Shown: in pieces, positions 22,105 through 31,979 of the stretch
How positions within the stretch are numbered: the stretch's first letter is position 1
Layout of the letters: every line of letters begins with the position of its first letter
Assembly: GCF_037975245.1 (NCBI RefSeq)
Contig: NC_092576.1
Span: 17,380,111-17,444,110, forward strand
DNA: 64,000 nucleotides
DNA from: Apostichopus japonicus
Taxonomy: Eukaryota; Echinodermata; Holothuroidea; Aspidochirotida; Stichopodidae
Reading direction: 5' to 3'
The notes under the pieces: model-generated
Seen by the model: the letters and a program-made list of their open reading frames with translations, nothing else
Databases searched by the model: none
What the model was told of the DNA's origin: nothing
Translations under genes and position numbers: made by a program

Positions 22105-25100
22105 AACATATATATTTATTTACAGCCTACCAGCACATGATGGCGGCCAGAGTCATCTGATCTCAGCTACTGAAGGGACAGGGATAGAGGACCTGAAGAC
22201 ATCGATACAGGAACATATTTTATCTGTCACCGATACGGTAGTTTGTACACTGAGGATACCAATGAATGGAGGACATTTACAGTGAGTGTGTTTCTTAACA
22301 TAGTGTAGTAGACAAAATCCAAATCGTAAAGTTAAATTTTCCTTTAATTCATTTGCAGTTTTAATATTCACCATTAAAGTAATACACATCTGATGATGCA
22401 ATTCGTCCAGATCTTCAGAAAACACTAAAAAGCACTTTGGGTGGTAGAAGAAGGACATACAATGAAATGTATGTATGTTTGTATATTAGATCCTCTTTCA
22501 AGCAGGAACTCGCGAAGAAGCTTCATTGGCTTATCAAAGCTTCAAGCTGACCGAAGCTGCAGTCTCTTAGATTCATATTTAATGTCCATGGTTATGAATT
22601 GTCAGTTGTCAACAACTCTGTAACTGGACGACATACATTAATCTGGGAGTGACTCGAACTGGGGACCTTATGATTGAAAGGCACCGGCATTAACCACTGA
22701 GCTAACACTCCAAATCACACATGTAATGCATGCATATGCATGAGCTTACGCATATGCATATGCATGATGATTCGTTTTAAAACACATGAGAAGATACTGA
22801 ACTCCTTAGATTATGGTGCTTAATCTTATGCACCAGTGACTCAGCTGTTTTCCATATGATCTGCTAATGAATAAGGTTATTCCAAAAGTCACTAAATACA
22901 GAAGGATAGAATACCCAATGAATCAGGACAAGCTGTGTTGGATTGATATTTAAGTGACTTTAAAGGAACTTTTTTCATCAACTAGGTTAAGTTGTGTAGC
23001 TGCATATCGCCTTACAAGGAACAATTATTTACCTGGTTACACGTTTTGAAGTCTTAATTTTTCTTATTTAAGTATATAATGAAAAATTAAACTGCTTTAT
23101 TCTTTATCTCATATTTCTTGGGCCCACTCATTCAACCTATGCCTGAGTCTCTATAGCTCCCTGGGTCCCATGACATTAATCTCATTGCATTTCAACCCAC
23201 ATTCACTTTGGGTTCAAAACCCACCAAGTGAAATTTTCATTTAATTTTTCTTCTTGGGAGGGGGGGGGGGGGAGGTTGGAACCATATTAAAAATTCCTAA
23301 CCCATGAAATCATCAACTTATTGGCACACACTAAATAATGGGATTTATCAGTTAGTACTGTTTAAGAGCTGTTTACATTTTCTTTAAATGAAACTCTTAC
23401 AAAAGCCACTATTCAAATAATTTAAATATCTCTAAAACTGGTGAAGAGGTCCATGTAGCTATGATGACCTAAAAATGCACAAAAAGAGAGTTATTTTTTC
23501 ATCATTTTATAGTCACACACAGAATTTCTGTTTTGTTTTAATGTGTTTATTATTTGGCTTGCAAACCTTTTCGAAATAATTTTAATACATCATATATATA
23601 TAATTTTGGTGTCCTACTTTAACTTAACAGGTACCACATTTCTCTGTTCATGTTGCACCTTGTCTGTTAACCTTTGATAAATGGAGTTATTTGATACCAA
23701 CAGATAGGTAGAGAGGGCAAACAGAACACAAACTGAAGGTTAATGTCTAATCTACGTTTCATGATTTCTCAATGCACTTCATTCGAGACTTTTCCTCAGA
23801 GGCTTAAGAAATGATTGACTTGTGGAGTGTTAGCTCAGTGTTAGGAGTGTTAGCTCAGTGGTTAACGCCGGTGCCTTTCAATCATAAGGTCCCGAGTTCG
23901 AGTCACACCAAGATTAATGTATGTTGTCCAGTTACAAGTTGTAGACAATTGACAATTCATATCATGGACCTTAAAATATGAACCTAAGAGACTGCCTTCG
24001 GTCAGCTTGCGGCTTTGATAAGCCAATGAGGCTTCTTCGCGAGTTCCTGCTTGCAGGAGGATCTAATATACAAACATACAAATATACAGACTTCAGAAGA
24101 GAGTTTTTCTATGGTTTTGTTTCAATCAATCATCAGTGTGAAATTATCACCTCTGGCATTTATGTATTCTTAGGTTTTATGTTTACCATGCATGTTTAAA
24201 CTTATTATTATATTAATACACAACTCAATCTCAACAAAGATGAGGTTAAGTGTTAAAAAAAAATACAAGAAATACATGGATGACATTTTAACTAGTTAGT
24301 AAATATCAAAGTTCGTCTTGCTAAGTACAGTCTGATTAAATTTATTCTTTGAACTCAAACAGCCTGCCACACCTTGTTCATGTCATTGGATAATAATCAT
24401 ATTAATTCAAATATAGGTTGTGTATGCATACAAGGTATGCGTATTTACCAAGATTACAAGAGGAAGTGCAGAATCTACATGGTACAGATAGGTAGTGAAT
24501 CGTACGGTCTGAGATCACAAGAAAAAGTGCAGATACATGTTACAGATAGGTAGTGAACTTTACAGTCTGAGATCATGAGAAGAAGTGCAGATACATGTTA
24601 CAGATACGTAGTGAACCGTACGGTCTGAGAGCACAAGAAGAAGTGCAGATACATGTTACAGATAGGTAGTGAACCGTACGGTCTGAGAGCACGAGAAGAA
24701 GTGCAGATACATGTTACAGATACGTAATGAATCGCACGGTCTGAGATCACAAGTGCAGATACATGTTACAGATAGGTAGTGAACCGTATGGTCTCAGATC
24801 ACGATAAGAAGGCAGATACATGTTACAGATAGGTAGTGAACCGTACGGTTCACTACCTATGTAACATGTTTCTGCACTTGTGATCTCAGACTGTAGACAG
24901 TGAGGTCAATGACACCCCCCCCTCCCCCTCTTAACTCATACAACCCAAATTGAACAGAAATGGTTTTATGCAGGAGTGAACTTCCAATTATCATAGTATT
25001 TGACTGCTCTATCCCCAGTTTTTAATTTCCCTTCTGTTTCACTCTCAACATCGTTCTAGGTGGTTGTACAGAGAGGCGTCGGTCCAGAGGCAGAGGGTAC

Positions 25101-25210
25101 TCGAGGGGGAGACCGAACACTTGTTGGTAGACGTTGTGATGTCCTTGAGATGTGATGCTAGATTTCGGGCCAGGTTTGGAAATCTTATCTACAATAGAAG
25201 AAGTAGTTAG
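15254..25210 (+). CDS. GTPBP6: GTPBP6 / HflX-type GTP-binding protein, probably mitochondrial
   Basis: HflX-family GTPase. Animal GTPBP6 splits and recycles mitochondrial ribosomes. Exons: 15254-15855, 16711-16800, 18044-18273, 20074-20282, 21309-21460, 22126-22281, 25060-25210. They total 1590 nt, or 529 aa, near the usual family length. The N-terminus (MMSVNFSLGRLLWRYN, then basic residues) fits a mitochondrial presequence. The HflX domain includes LHARTREAKLQIALAE and RYIGGGGET. G-domain motifs: GYTNAGKTS (G1, split by intron 3), a TLDVTSHRG switch, VDTVGF (G3), NKSD (G4), SATEGTG (G5). The C-terminal domain ends FGNLIYNRRSS. Intron 3 contains a decoy copy of the start of exon 4. A candidate AATAAA lies at 25940-25945. 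Confidence 0.94.
16166..16330. repeat. GATA microsatellite and repeat fragment in GTPBP6 intron 1
   Basis: A short (GATA)n stretch followed by AACTTAATTGTCCATTTCAG and an A-rich sequence, resembling a generic 3' retroelement remnant. No coding sequence; identity uncertain. Confidence 0.35.
17205..17492 (+). repeat. minisatellite in GTPBP6 intron 2
   Basis: About six imperfect tandem copies of a roughly 46-55-bp unit built around GACTCCTAAGTCATATCTGC, CTAACAGTGTGT and GGGTAACTTCAA. One and a half isolated units lie earlier at about 16050-16115 in intron 1, so the sequence was mobile or dispersed before the array expanded. Unit lengths vary by small internal insertions such as TACTGTA. Confidence 0.75.
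18893..19390 (+). mobile_element. tRNA-derived SINE, interrupted by a MITE
   Basis: With the MITE at 18915-19215 removed, the sequence reads GTTCTAGTGGTTAAGGCAG, then GGTTCGAGTCCTGG. These are A-box and B-box-like promoter elements of a tRNA-derived SINE. They are followed by a tail with GCACTTTATCTCC and GGTGTATAAATGGGG. It lies in GTPBP6 intron 3, sense to the gene. The insertion split the A-box, which would silence Pol III transcription of this copy. Confidence 0.7.
18915..19215. mobile_element. hAT-like MITE with 8-bp target duplication
   Basis: A 301-bp element beginning CAGGCGCGTATCAAGG and ending CCTTGGCTACGCGCCTG, so the terminal inverted repeats match at all but one or two positions. 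It is flanked by identical 8-bp copies of CTAGTGGT at 18907-18914 and 19216-19223, the hAT superfamily hallmark. No coding capacity. The target is the A-box of the surrounding SINE. Confidence 0.85.
19850..20140 (+). repeat. partial tandem duplication of GTPBP6 exon 4 start
   Basis: About 130 bp containing intron end, AG acceptor and the first roughly 65 nt of exon 4 occurs twice, at about 19852-19985 and 20004-20132. The first copy encodes GKTSLNRMLTGEADLQPKD-like residues and then runs into a stop; it has no donor. The second copy continues into the real exon. They differ by a few substitutions, so the duplication is recent but not brand-new. Confidence 0.85.
20400..20720. repeat. AT-rich tandem repeat in GTPBP6 intron 4
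   Basis: A GCGCTAAATCACAAAAAG-containing dispersed sequence followed by several imperfect copies of an AATAGGAGGTTATATTAAA-like unit of about 30 bp. No coding potential. Confidence 0.5.
20720..21092 (-). mobile_element. CR1/L2-like non-LTR retrotransposon fragment, C-terminal part of RT protein
   Basis: Minus-strand frames, broken by frameshifts, contain PVTPILNELHWLPWHLRIRF and then YVYKCVHYLAPVYLQELL, followed by a degraded KLPKDIRTSPTL and KCRLKTYFF. This order is typical of the thumb region just before the stop codon in CR1/L2/RTE-type LINE proteins. It is a dead 5'-truncated remnant inside GTPBP6 intron 4, antisense to the gene. Confidence 0.7.
22030..22118. repeat. TA/TATC microsatellite next to GTPBP6 exon 6
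   Basis: Interrupted ATATATCT then pure TA repeats end only a few bases before the acceptor AG at 22124-22125. The exon 6 polypyrimidine tract is therefore weak (TATTTATTTACAG), which may make this splice site sensitive to repeat length. Confidence 0.6.
22490..22712 (-). mobile_element. tRNA-derived SINE, family 2, full copy
   Basis: On the minus strand it reads GGAGTGTTAGCTCAGTGGTT, then CAGTTCGAGTCACTCC. It then has a family-specific body with CGTCCAGTTACAGAG and GATAAGCCAATGA-like sequence, ending in GCAGGAACTCGC and a short TA-rich tail. The tRNA-like head has A and B boxes. Relatives are at 23835-24065, 28008-28138 and 32762-32945. It lies antisense in GTPBP6 intron 6. Confidence 0.75.
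23835..24065 (+). mobile_element. tRNA-derived SINE, family 2, full copy with duplicated 5' end
   Basis: Same family as 22490-22712 but sense to GTPBP6. The first roughly 18 bases (GGAGTGTTAGCTCAGTG) occur twice in tandem, as though the 5' end slipped or two copies recombined. The B-box-like GAGTTCGAGTCAC and the tail GCGAGTTCCTGCTTGCAGGA are present. Confidence 0.75.
24460..24895. repeat. 58-bp minisatellite ending in an inverted unit
   Basis: Six or so direct copies of a unit built around GCAGATACATGTTACAGATA, GGTAGTGAACCGTACGGTCT and GAGATCACAAG. The last direct copy runs into CCGTACGG at 24841-24848. From there the same unit continues in reverse complement to about 24892, giving a hairpin with arms near 50 bp and almost no loop. 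It lies in GTPBP6 intron 6. Confidence 0.85.
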
Positions 25211-26559
25211 CTACTCCTAGCGGTTTGCCATGGATGGACGGGCAGTTTGGATTAAAAGTTGAACCGGGAAGTCGAAGCGAGTGAATTTGATCAACTGAAT
25301 GTGCACCCGGAAAAGTGTCCTTCCATTATATTGAAACCTGAAGTGCTACTTTCCATAAATTAGGTACATTTTATGTTAATGAAAAGAAAGGTCTCACTTT
25401 GTTTTTAATTAAAGCGTTATCTTTTTGTAACAATGAAAGTGTTCCCTATTATTGCTTAAAAAGTATTGCCTTGTTGTGTTGAAAAACTAATGACATTGTA
25501 GTTAAACAGAACCGATTCAAAAACTGGTATTTGTTGTATGTAACTTTATAAGTTGTATACAGAGTATATCAGTGTTACGTAACTATGGCCATGAAGTCAG
25601 TCTGCCCTGGTCGTTGATGTATGATATCAGCAGTGTATTTTTACGACCCTTAAGCAGTTACAAGTGTGGGAGACACTCGCAAGGGCTTATGGATTACAGC
25701 TTACATATCGGGTGGCTTCCAATTTAACATTTTAACTCAAATTTGGAATAGTTTCAATTAAACAGGACATTTAAAAAAAAAAAAAAATATGAGATGAAAT
25801 TATTATAACGTATATGTAAATAATATGATGCATGCTACTCTGACCTATCGTATTTGGTGTGGGCCGTTTAAATGGGATGAATGGGAGGCAGAGAGGGTAA
25901 AGGCAGTAGTTGTGAGCAGACGAACTATTTTTTGAATGTAATAAACAGAGAGCCCTCCCTCGGTTGGACTTCACTCAATTGTTTCTTTATCTAGGAAGGC
26001 TTGGAGCTTTCTATACTTGTTGCATATCTTGTGACAGTAATGCTATATGTTATGCATGTTTCCTAATATAAAGTTGTACCTCCCCCTCCAGGGCCCCCAC
26101 CCCCACCATTCCCGCCCATTCGGTCCTCTGCTGCCATTCCCCACAGCCGAAATAACAGTCTGTCACAGACAATTCCCATCTCATGTTATCTTATTTTTGT
26201 AAACATATTTCGAGAATAGACTCATACTGGGGTTTGTTGTAATTTGCTTTAAGATGTTGGCTGAGTGAAAATAGATCATGTAAAGCACTGAAGTAAGTGC
26301 TGAGACAGTATAGTTAACTTGGTGGTGCGCACATGTGGATAGTAGTCTGTGCCTTGTGGGCAGTGGTGGGTGGGGGGGGGGTGTCAAGCCTGGGAACAGC
26401 AGCTGCTGAAGGTTGGCGGAAATATAAAGCAGACGGGAATGGGGCAAACTTAGAAAGTGCTAAATATACAAGCAATTGTATTAAGAAAGGATTGATTTTT
26501 TTTAGAACCTACCAGTGGAAGAGGAAGTTGACTTCACCAGGAGGGGGGAGGTTCTCTAG
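25211..26559. other. GTPBP6 3' UTR and flank
   Basis: Non-coding. A candidate AATAAA lies at 25940-25945, about 730 nt past the stop. A dispersed repeat shared with 5180-5300 lies at about 25640-25760. Sequence 26090-26580 has short G- and C-rich runs. No gene recognised. Confidence 0.45.
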
Positions 26560-26564
26560 TCCAC

Positions 26565-26695
26565 AATGTTCCTAAATAAGAGGGTCCCTCTTCCTCTGCT
26601 GGGACTCATCAGGCGAAGGTAGGAATCGAACCCCCGGATCTTGTGTCACGAACCGAAGTCCGTACCACTCGACCACAGTGATTCTACTGGTGTGT
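26565..26695 (-). repeat. tRNA-like SINE fragment
   Basis: On the minus strand: ACTGTGGTCGAGTGGTACGG (A-box-like), then GGGGGTTCGATTCCTACCTT (B-box-like), followed by GATGAGTCCCAGCAGAGG. It does not fold as a clean 72-nt tRNA cloverleaf, so I call it a tRNA-derived SINE head rather than a tRNA gene. Confidence 0.5.
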
Positions 26696-26734
26696 TAATG
26701 CGTATAAATTGGCTTTGTATAGCTGTCATCGAGG

Positions 26735-27660
26735 GCTTATTACCCAAGTGTTATGATTGTACAGACAAAACTTGAAACCACACACATGGTTACGCGTCAT
26801 TGACGATATCTTCATGATATGGACCCATGGCGAGGCAAATCTAAAACACTTCATTGATGACTTCAACTCGTTTCATCACACTATCAAATTTACTGCTGAT
26901 ATTTCTGGACTTGGCGTTCACTTCCTGGACACCACTGTGACCCTATAAAATGGTTCACTCAAATCAGACTTGTTCAATTAACCCACGAACAAGCACAACT
27001 ACTGTACCTTTTATCAGGCAGTTGCCATCCACGTCACTGTACCAGAAATATTCAAACCCCGTACCGAAACATTGATTTACAAAACTCGTCAAACCAGTTC
27101 CAAAAGGGTACCATTGGTTACTGAATTCCACTCTGGTCTCCCACCACTGGCTAAAATCATTCAGAAGAATTTTCACCTACTTCAAAGCACCGAACGCCTA
27201 ACATCAGTTTTCTCAGAACTACCTGTCATTACTTTTAAAAGACCCAGTAACCTACGGGACTTTTTAGTTCGGGCATCCTTTCAGGATGACACACCATTAG
27301 GGGAAAACAAAACAGAAACTGCAGGATCATCGCCCTGTACACAAAATTGCAAAACGTGCTTACTTGTCGATTCGACCAGGGCCTTTCAGAGCAACCAAAC
27401 CAAACGCACGGTCCAAATTTGGCATAAAATAAACTGCCTATCCAAAAATGTCATTTACCTCATCTACTGCAATATTTGCAACATACAATACGTTGGAGAG
27501 TCAAAAAACACTCGTAAGAATGAGAATGACACAACATAGATCCGCGACCAAAACAAAAAAGAATTAACCAACCTGTTGTAAATTACTTCAATCTCCCAAA
27601 TCATTTGGTTTTAATTGGCCGTTTGCAGAGGTGGATGAATGATCGAAGCACATGTCAATA
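26735..27660 (+). mobile_element. Penelope-like retroelement remnant with GIY-YIG endonuclease
   Basis: The RT palm core IDDIFMIW, then KHFIDDFNSFHHTIKF and VHFLDTTVTL, matches the RT-C region of Penelope-like elements. After a stop and frameshift, the second frame has KRPSNLRDFLVRAS, CTQNCKTC and VIYLIYCNICNIQYVGES. The last is the GIY-YIG nuclease core with its Cys-rich linker. A further frame gives RMRMTQHRS and NYFNLPNH. The element lacks most of RT and is inactive. The upstream fingers region was lost by truncation near 26735. Confidence 0.8.
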
Positions 27661-28007
27661 GCTAAATAATGTGCTTCTTTATTTCTTTTGTTTTAGTGTT
27701 TGACTTGTACATAAATGTTTTTATAGGAGGGCCGGAAATGGAAAGTGGAAGAAATTATCAAAGAGCTCTTCTAAATGTAAAAAATACTCTGATAAATTCA
27801 TCAAGCATGGTGTTTTTAAATGTTTATTTTTTCAAAATAGCCACCCAAAGCCAAGTCAATTAACAGGAAAGAAAATGATTGATTATAAACAAATTGTAAC
27901 TGACCAGTGTTAAACATACAACATATACAATTCCACAAAAATGGCTGATGAGTGTTAATTGACATACAGTAGTGTACAGTATATGTAAAGTATGTATGCA
28001 TGTATTT

Positions 28008-28138
28008 ATCGTCTATGATTATGAATTGTCAATTGTTAACAACTCTGTAACTAGACGACATATATTAATCTTGGAGTGACTCAAACTTGGGACCTTATGA
28101 TTGAAAGGCACCGACGTTAACCACTGAGCTAACACTCC
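28008..28138 (-). mobile_element. tRNA-derived SINE, family 2, truncated copy
   Basis: Contains the tRNA-like head (TAAGGTCCCAAGTTTGAGTC on minus) and half the body, then stops at about 28008. The family's 3' end is missing. Orientation is opposite to the copy at 23835. Confidence 0.7.
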
Positions 28139-28343
28139 TTGAAGTCCTTAAAGAACTGTACTACATAAGATAAATACTAGGTTGATAAAGATCTGAAAAT
28201 TAAGGTTACATAAAAAAGGTTATGCTATTGGTATCTGACATTCAAAAAGAACAAGGGTAAAAAAAAGGTCTTGTTTTAAGGCAGCTACAGTACATGTTCG
28301 TACCACTCATAACATATTACTCTCAGACTTTTATTTTTTACAG

Positions 28344-28944
28344 CCTTACAACCTACTACATCTTATTCGAAACGTCCAGGAAGAAGGTGCCCCTACTGTG
28401 AGAGGTCAATTGCTGGGTCGCAATCGACCAGGCATTTAAAGGCCGTTCATAAAGATGTGGAAGATGTTAGTTTTGCATTACAGCAGCCTCCAAAGTTTCA
28501 AAAGCAGCTATTCCACAACCTCATGAAAAGTGGACTGCATACTTTGAATCTAGAAGAGCTAACACGAGGATCATCGTGTTTTTTCCAGAGTGAGAAACCA
28601 AGGCAACACTTCAACTGTGATCTGCAGCAAATGTAAAGGTTCGCACAGGCAGAGCAACTTCCGCAGGCACAAAAACCAGTGTGACGATGCAAAAGAAGAT
28701 TCTTTACCTCCACAAGGTGCTCCTCCCTTATACTTCAATATGCATTATGAAGATGACAGCTTTGGCACAACCATTTTGCTTAAGGTAAAAAAAGATGATG
28801 TTGGCAAGCTGTGTTTGTCAGTTCCAAGCATTTTAATATTTGGAAAGTTTCTCTGGTCTGAGAAACAAAACAAGACCGACAAACTGGTAGAGGGTCGTAA
28901 ATCAGTTACGAAAGCAATGCGACGACTTGCATCACTATTCTTAC

Positions 28945-28947
<3 letters not shown>
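28344..28947 (+). pseudogene. fragment of a two-zinc-finger gene, cut by a TA microsatellite
   Basis: Starts at a good acceptor (TTTTTTACAG at 28334-28343). The first frame has RRCPYCERSIAGSQSTRHLK and AVH, a C2H2-like finger. After a +1 shift near 28586, the frame has VICSKCKGSHRQSNFRRHKN and QC, a second finger, then LKVKKDDVGKLCLSVPSILI and KSVTKAMRRLASLFLQ. This layout recalls a widespread, poorly characterised animal family often linked with tyrosine-recombinase transposons, in which a conserved 'DDE/D + IL.FG.L..K' block precedes the recombinase. The sequence stops in (TA)n at 28948, so the rest is gone. Family link is from memory and moderate. Confidence 0.5.
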
Positions 28948-29025
<78 letters not shown>

Positions 29026-29062
29026 ATATATATGTAAACATATATATATATATATATTTTCC
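28948..29062. repeat. TA microsatellite
   Basis: About 115 bp of nearly pure TA repeats with a few interruptions (ATACATATACATATAATATA-type). It separates the zinc-finger fragment from the LINE. Similar TA tracts flank the other end of the LINE at 31400-31415 and 31764-31795. Confidence 0.9.
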
Positions 29063-29192
29063 CCTCCATTTATTGATAACTTCAGTCAAATTAACAGACT
29101 TCATATTTTCATACTATAGATGCTTTTGATTAAATAAACGTCATAACAAAATAACAGTTGTTCTAATAAACAGCACAATTGATCGTACGAGA

Positions 29193-31400
29193 TTAATGGA
29201 AAAGAGAATCACATGTCCTAAAGGCTTGTTTAAGCTGCATAAAGTTAACCTTACTTTTACTACGATATCGATGTTGTGTGTACTTTTTTACACTTATTGT
29301 AAACTTAAATTTATAGAAGAAATCCTCTACAACAGGAATACATTTATTCAATTTACATTGAAAGATGAAATGCTTCATATATAAAATAAGAAAATTGTAT
29401 GGGTGAGCTACATCAACACCGAAACCAAGAAGGATATCCTTCTTGGAGAAGAAGAATTGCTTATTTAATAACATAGCCTTAACCCCTAAAATAAAGGTGG
29501 ATGTCACACTACACTCCCAGAACAGATGTTCTATACTTTCAATATGCGTATCGCAAAAGGTACAGTTTGGAGAGTCGGATTTTCCGATGATATGAAGAAG
29601 TTTATTGGTCCCAATTATTCTATGTAAAACTCTAAACTGAAAATATTAGATTTTTGAATCGGAAACTGTTGCCCAAGGAATACTGTAAAATCTATTCCAA
29701 TCTTCAGTCGTCAAGTTGTTGAACACATTAGCCCATTTACGGCTGGCGGTAGGTATCTGAGCGACTTTATCTAAATATCGGGAATAAACACACTGGGAAG
29801 TAGAGTTGGAATGTAAGACCTTATCCAGCCAAATCTCATTACAATTGTGGAAATTACAATTCTGAACATAATCTCGACGCCACTCCAAAGGAATCGCATT
29901 AATTAAACCGGTATCGATAGTGAAAGGAAACATTGGAAGATTAAATTTAGTACGAAAAAAGTGGAAGGTTAAGGGTCTCCCGTTTTCGCCGTAAAGATCT
30001 CTCACATACTTGACATTAGCTTCATATAAAAACTTATAGAACACAATTTGGTTGTTGATACGAATGTAAGAATTATTCCACAAAAATTGATTACCGTAGT
30101 TATCAGTTGGATTATTAAAAGATATTTCACACCAAGCCTTAATTATCTGACTTACGAAATTATTTGGAATGCTTATATCTCTTTTGTTGCAGTTACACTG
30201 AAACAGAAACTGCTTGCCAAGTTTGTAAAGCTCCAAATCAAAGAAAATTTTCCAGGGACCGTGAATATCGTTACAGTATCGTTTGATCCATGTGCACTTA
30301 AGGCTATTGATGAAACTATTAATATGAATGACCTTTAGCCCCCCATCTGCTAAACGATTTATCATTGACGATCTCTTTACTTTATCAGAACTACATCCCC
30401 AAATGAAATCGAAAATAATGCTCTCGAGCTCTTTAATAAATCCAATTGGAGGGTTTGGCAAAACCAAGAAAAGGAAAACCATTTGAGAAAGAGCAAACGT
30501 TTTGACAATAATATTTCGACCAATCGGGGTCAGGTCTCTACCAGACCATACCCGGAGGCACTTTTTCAATCTAGACAATTTAGGTTGGTAGTTCAAACGA
30601 AAGAGATCGTCTCTATTTTGAGTAAAAGAAACACCCAACATAGTAACAGGACCAGTTGTGACATTCAAAGCTAGATCATTAATACAAGTAGGGAGATTAT
30701 TAATAAACGAACCCAAAGGCATTATATTACACTTAGAAATATTGATGGCAAGCCCAGAGGCTAATCTAAAATCGTCCAGAACACTGAGGGTTTCCTCAAA
30801 GGAATCCCTACTACCATCAAGAAAAAACGTAGTGTCGTCTGCGTATTGTGATAATTTAATTACATTATTTCCTACCCTAATACCTTTGATGTTAACGTTT
30901 GAAATAACCTTTAAAGCAAGCACTTCCACACAAAGTATAAAGAGGTAAGGACTCAAAGGACATCCCTGTCTAACACCCCTCTGGATGTTGAAGAAACCCG
31001 TTGAAAAGCCATTATTACACACACATGCATTTCCCCTCTTATAAAACGCATTAATCCACTCTCTAAGGCTATTACCAAAGCTAAAGAACGACAGGGTGTA
31101 ATCAATAAAATTCCATTCCAACTTATCAAAGGCCTTTTCAAAGTCTATAAGAAAGAGAAAGCCAGGAATGTTGTGATTTGACGCATAATCAATAAGATCT
31201 AACACAAAACGGATGTTTTCGCCAATGAACTTGCCTTTCATAAACCCAGTTTGATTTGGTCCTATGATTTTATGGATAACACATTTAAGTCTAGCAGCAA
31301 TTGCTTTAGGCCCGATCTTATAGTCAGTGTTTAAAAGTGTGATTGGGCGATCATTTCTAAGAAGCGTTGAGTCATTTCCTGGCTTCAGTATGACAGTTAT
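29193..31400 (-). mobile_element. L1/Tx1-type LINE ORF2 fragment, one in-frame stop
   Basis: Minus-strand frame from about 31400 to the stop at 29193-29195. RT motifs in order: VILKPGN, NDRPITLLN, FMKGKFIGENIRF, FLIDFEKAFDKLEWNFI, QRGVRQGCPLSPYLF, LSQYADDTTFFLDGS and KCNIMPLGS. They are followed by a thumb, then after one TAA at 29646-29648 (same frame) FQFRVLHRIIGTNKLLH and a Cys-rich zf-RVT-like CTFCDTHIESIEHLFWEC. The endonuclease and the start of RT are missing, so it is 5'-truncated. Its very long open frame indicates a recent insertion. The (TA)n tracts on both sides suggest it landed in a microsatellite. Confidence 0.88.
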
Positions 31401-31412
31401 AATATATATATA

Positions 31413-31759
31413 TATACAAGGGCGTAGGAACCGGGGGGCTGGGGGGGCGCTAGCCCCCCAGTGAAAAATGTGGAGGGGCGGAAGTATCATTCCGCCCCCC
31501 CCGCTTCGCAAGTCAGAAAACCCCTTTTTCATTTCCAAATGAGAAAAAAATCTCATTTGGAGCACCAATTTGCATATAAGGCCAGGTGAAAATGCAAAAT
31601 TATATACAAAATGGAGTGGGTGGGTGGAAGTGTGCTATATTGCACCAAATTGCATCTGAGGCCACCTGGAAATGCAAAAACCCCCTCCCCTTAGACCCCT
31701 CCCCCAGGCCGGCCATCGGTCTTCAGCCCCCCCCCCACTCAAAGTACCTTCCTACGCCA

Positions 31760-31766
<7 letters not shown>
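31413..31766. mobile_element. TA-flanked MITE inside a TA microsatellite
   Basis: Left end ACAAGGGCGTAGGAACCGG, right end CCTTCCTACGCCACTGTA. The inverted core GGCGTAGGAA matches at both ends. The interior is GC-rich, with G and C runs and two related copies of an ATTTGCAT..AGGCCA-type module of about 90 bp. Both flanks are TATATATA, consistent with a TA target duplication of the Tc1/mariner type. No coding capacity. Confidence 0.65.
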
Positions 31767-31799
<33 letters not shown>

Positions 31800-31979
31800 T
31801 CTGCAATTGTCATTCAACAATATGCTTATTGTAATTCCCCCAATGACCTTAACAATATCCTGCCTTTGTTTTCATTGTAAAACTAATCGAATCGAAAGAC
31901 AAACACTAAAACACCGTTTGTTTTTTACATATTTGTATCGATGATAGCTACAGTGAATTGGCATATTCCTCAAATGGTG

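Noticed and set aside
24460-24895. CRISPR-like array of evenly spaced repeats
   Set aside because: The 58-bp units are contiguous with no unique spacers, and the setting is a eukaryotic intron.
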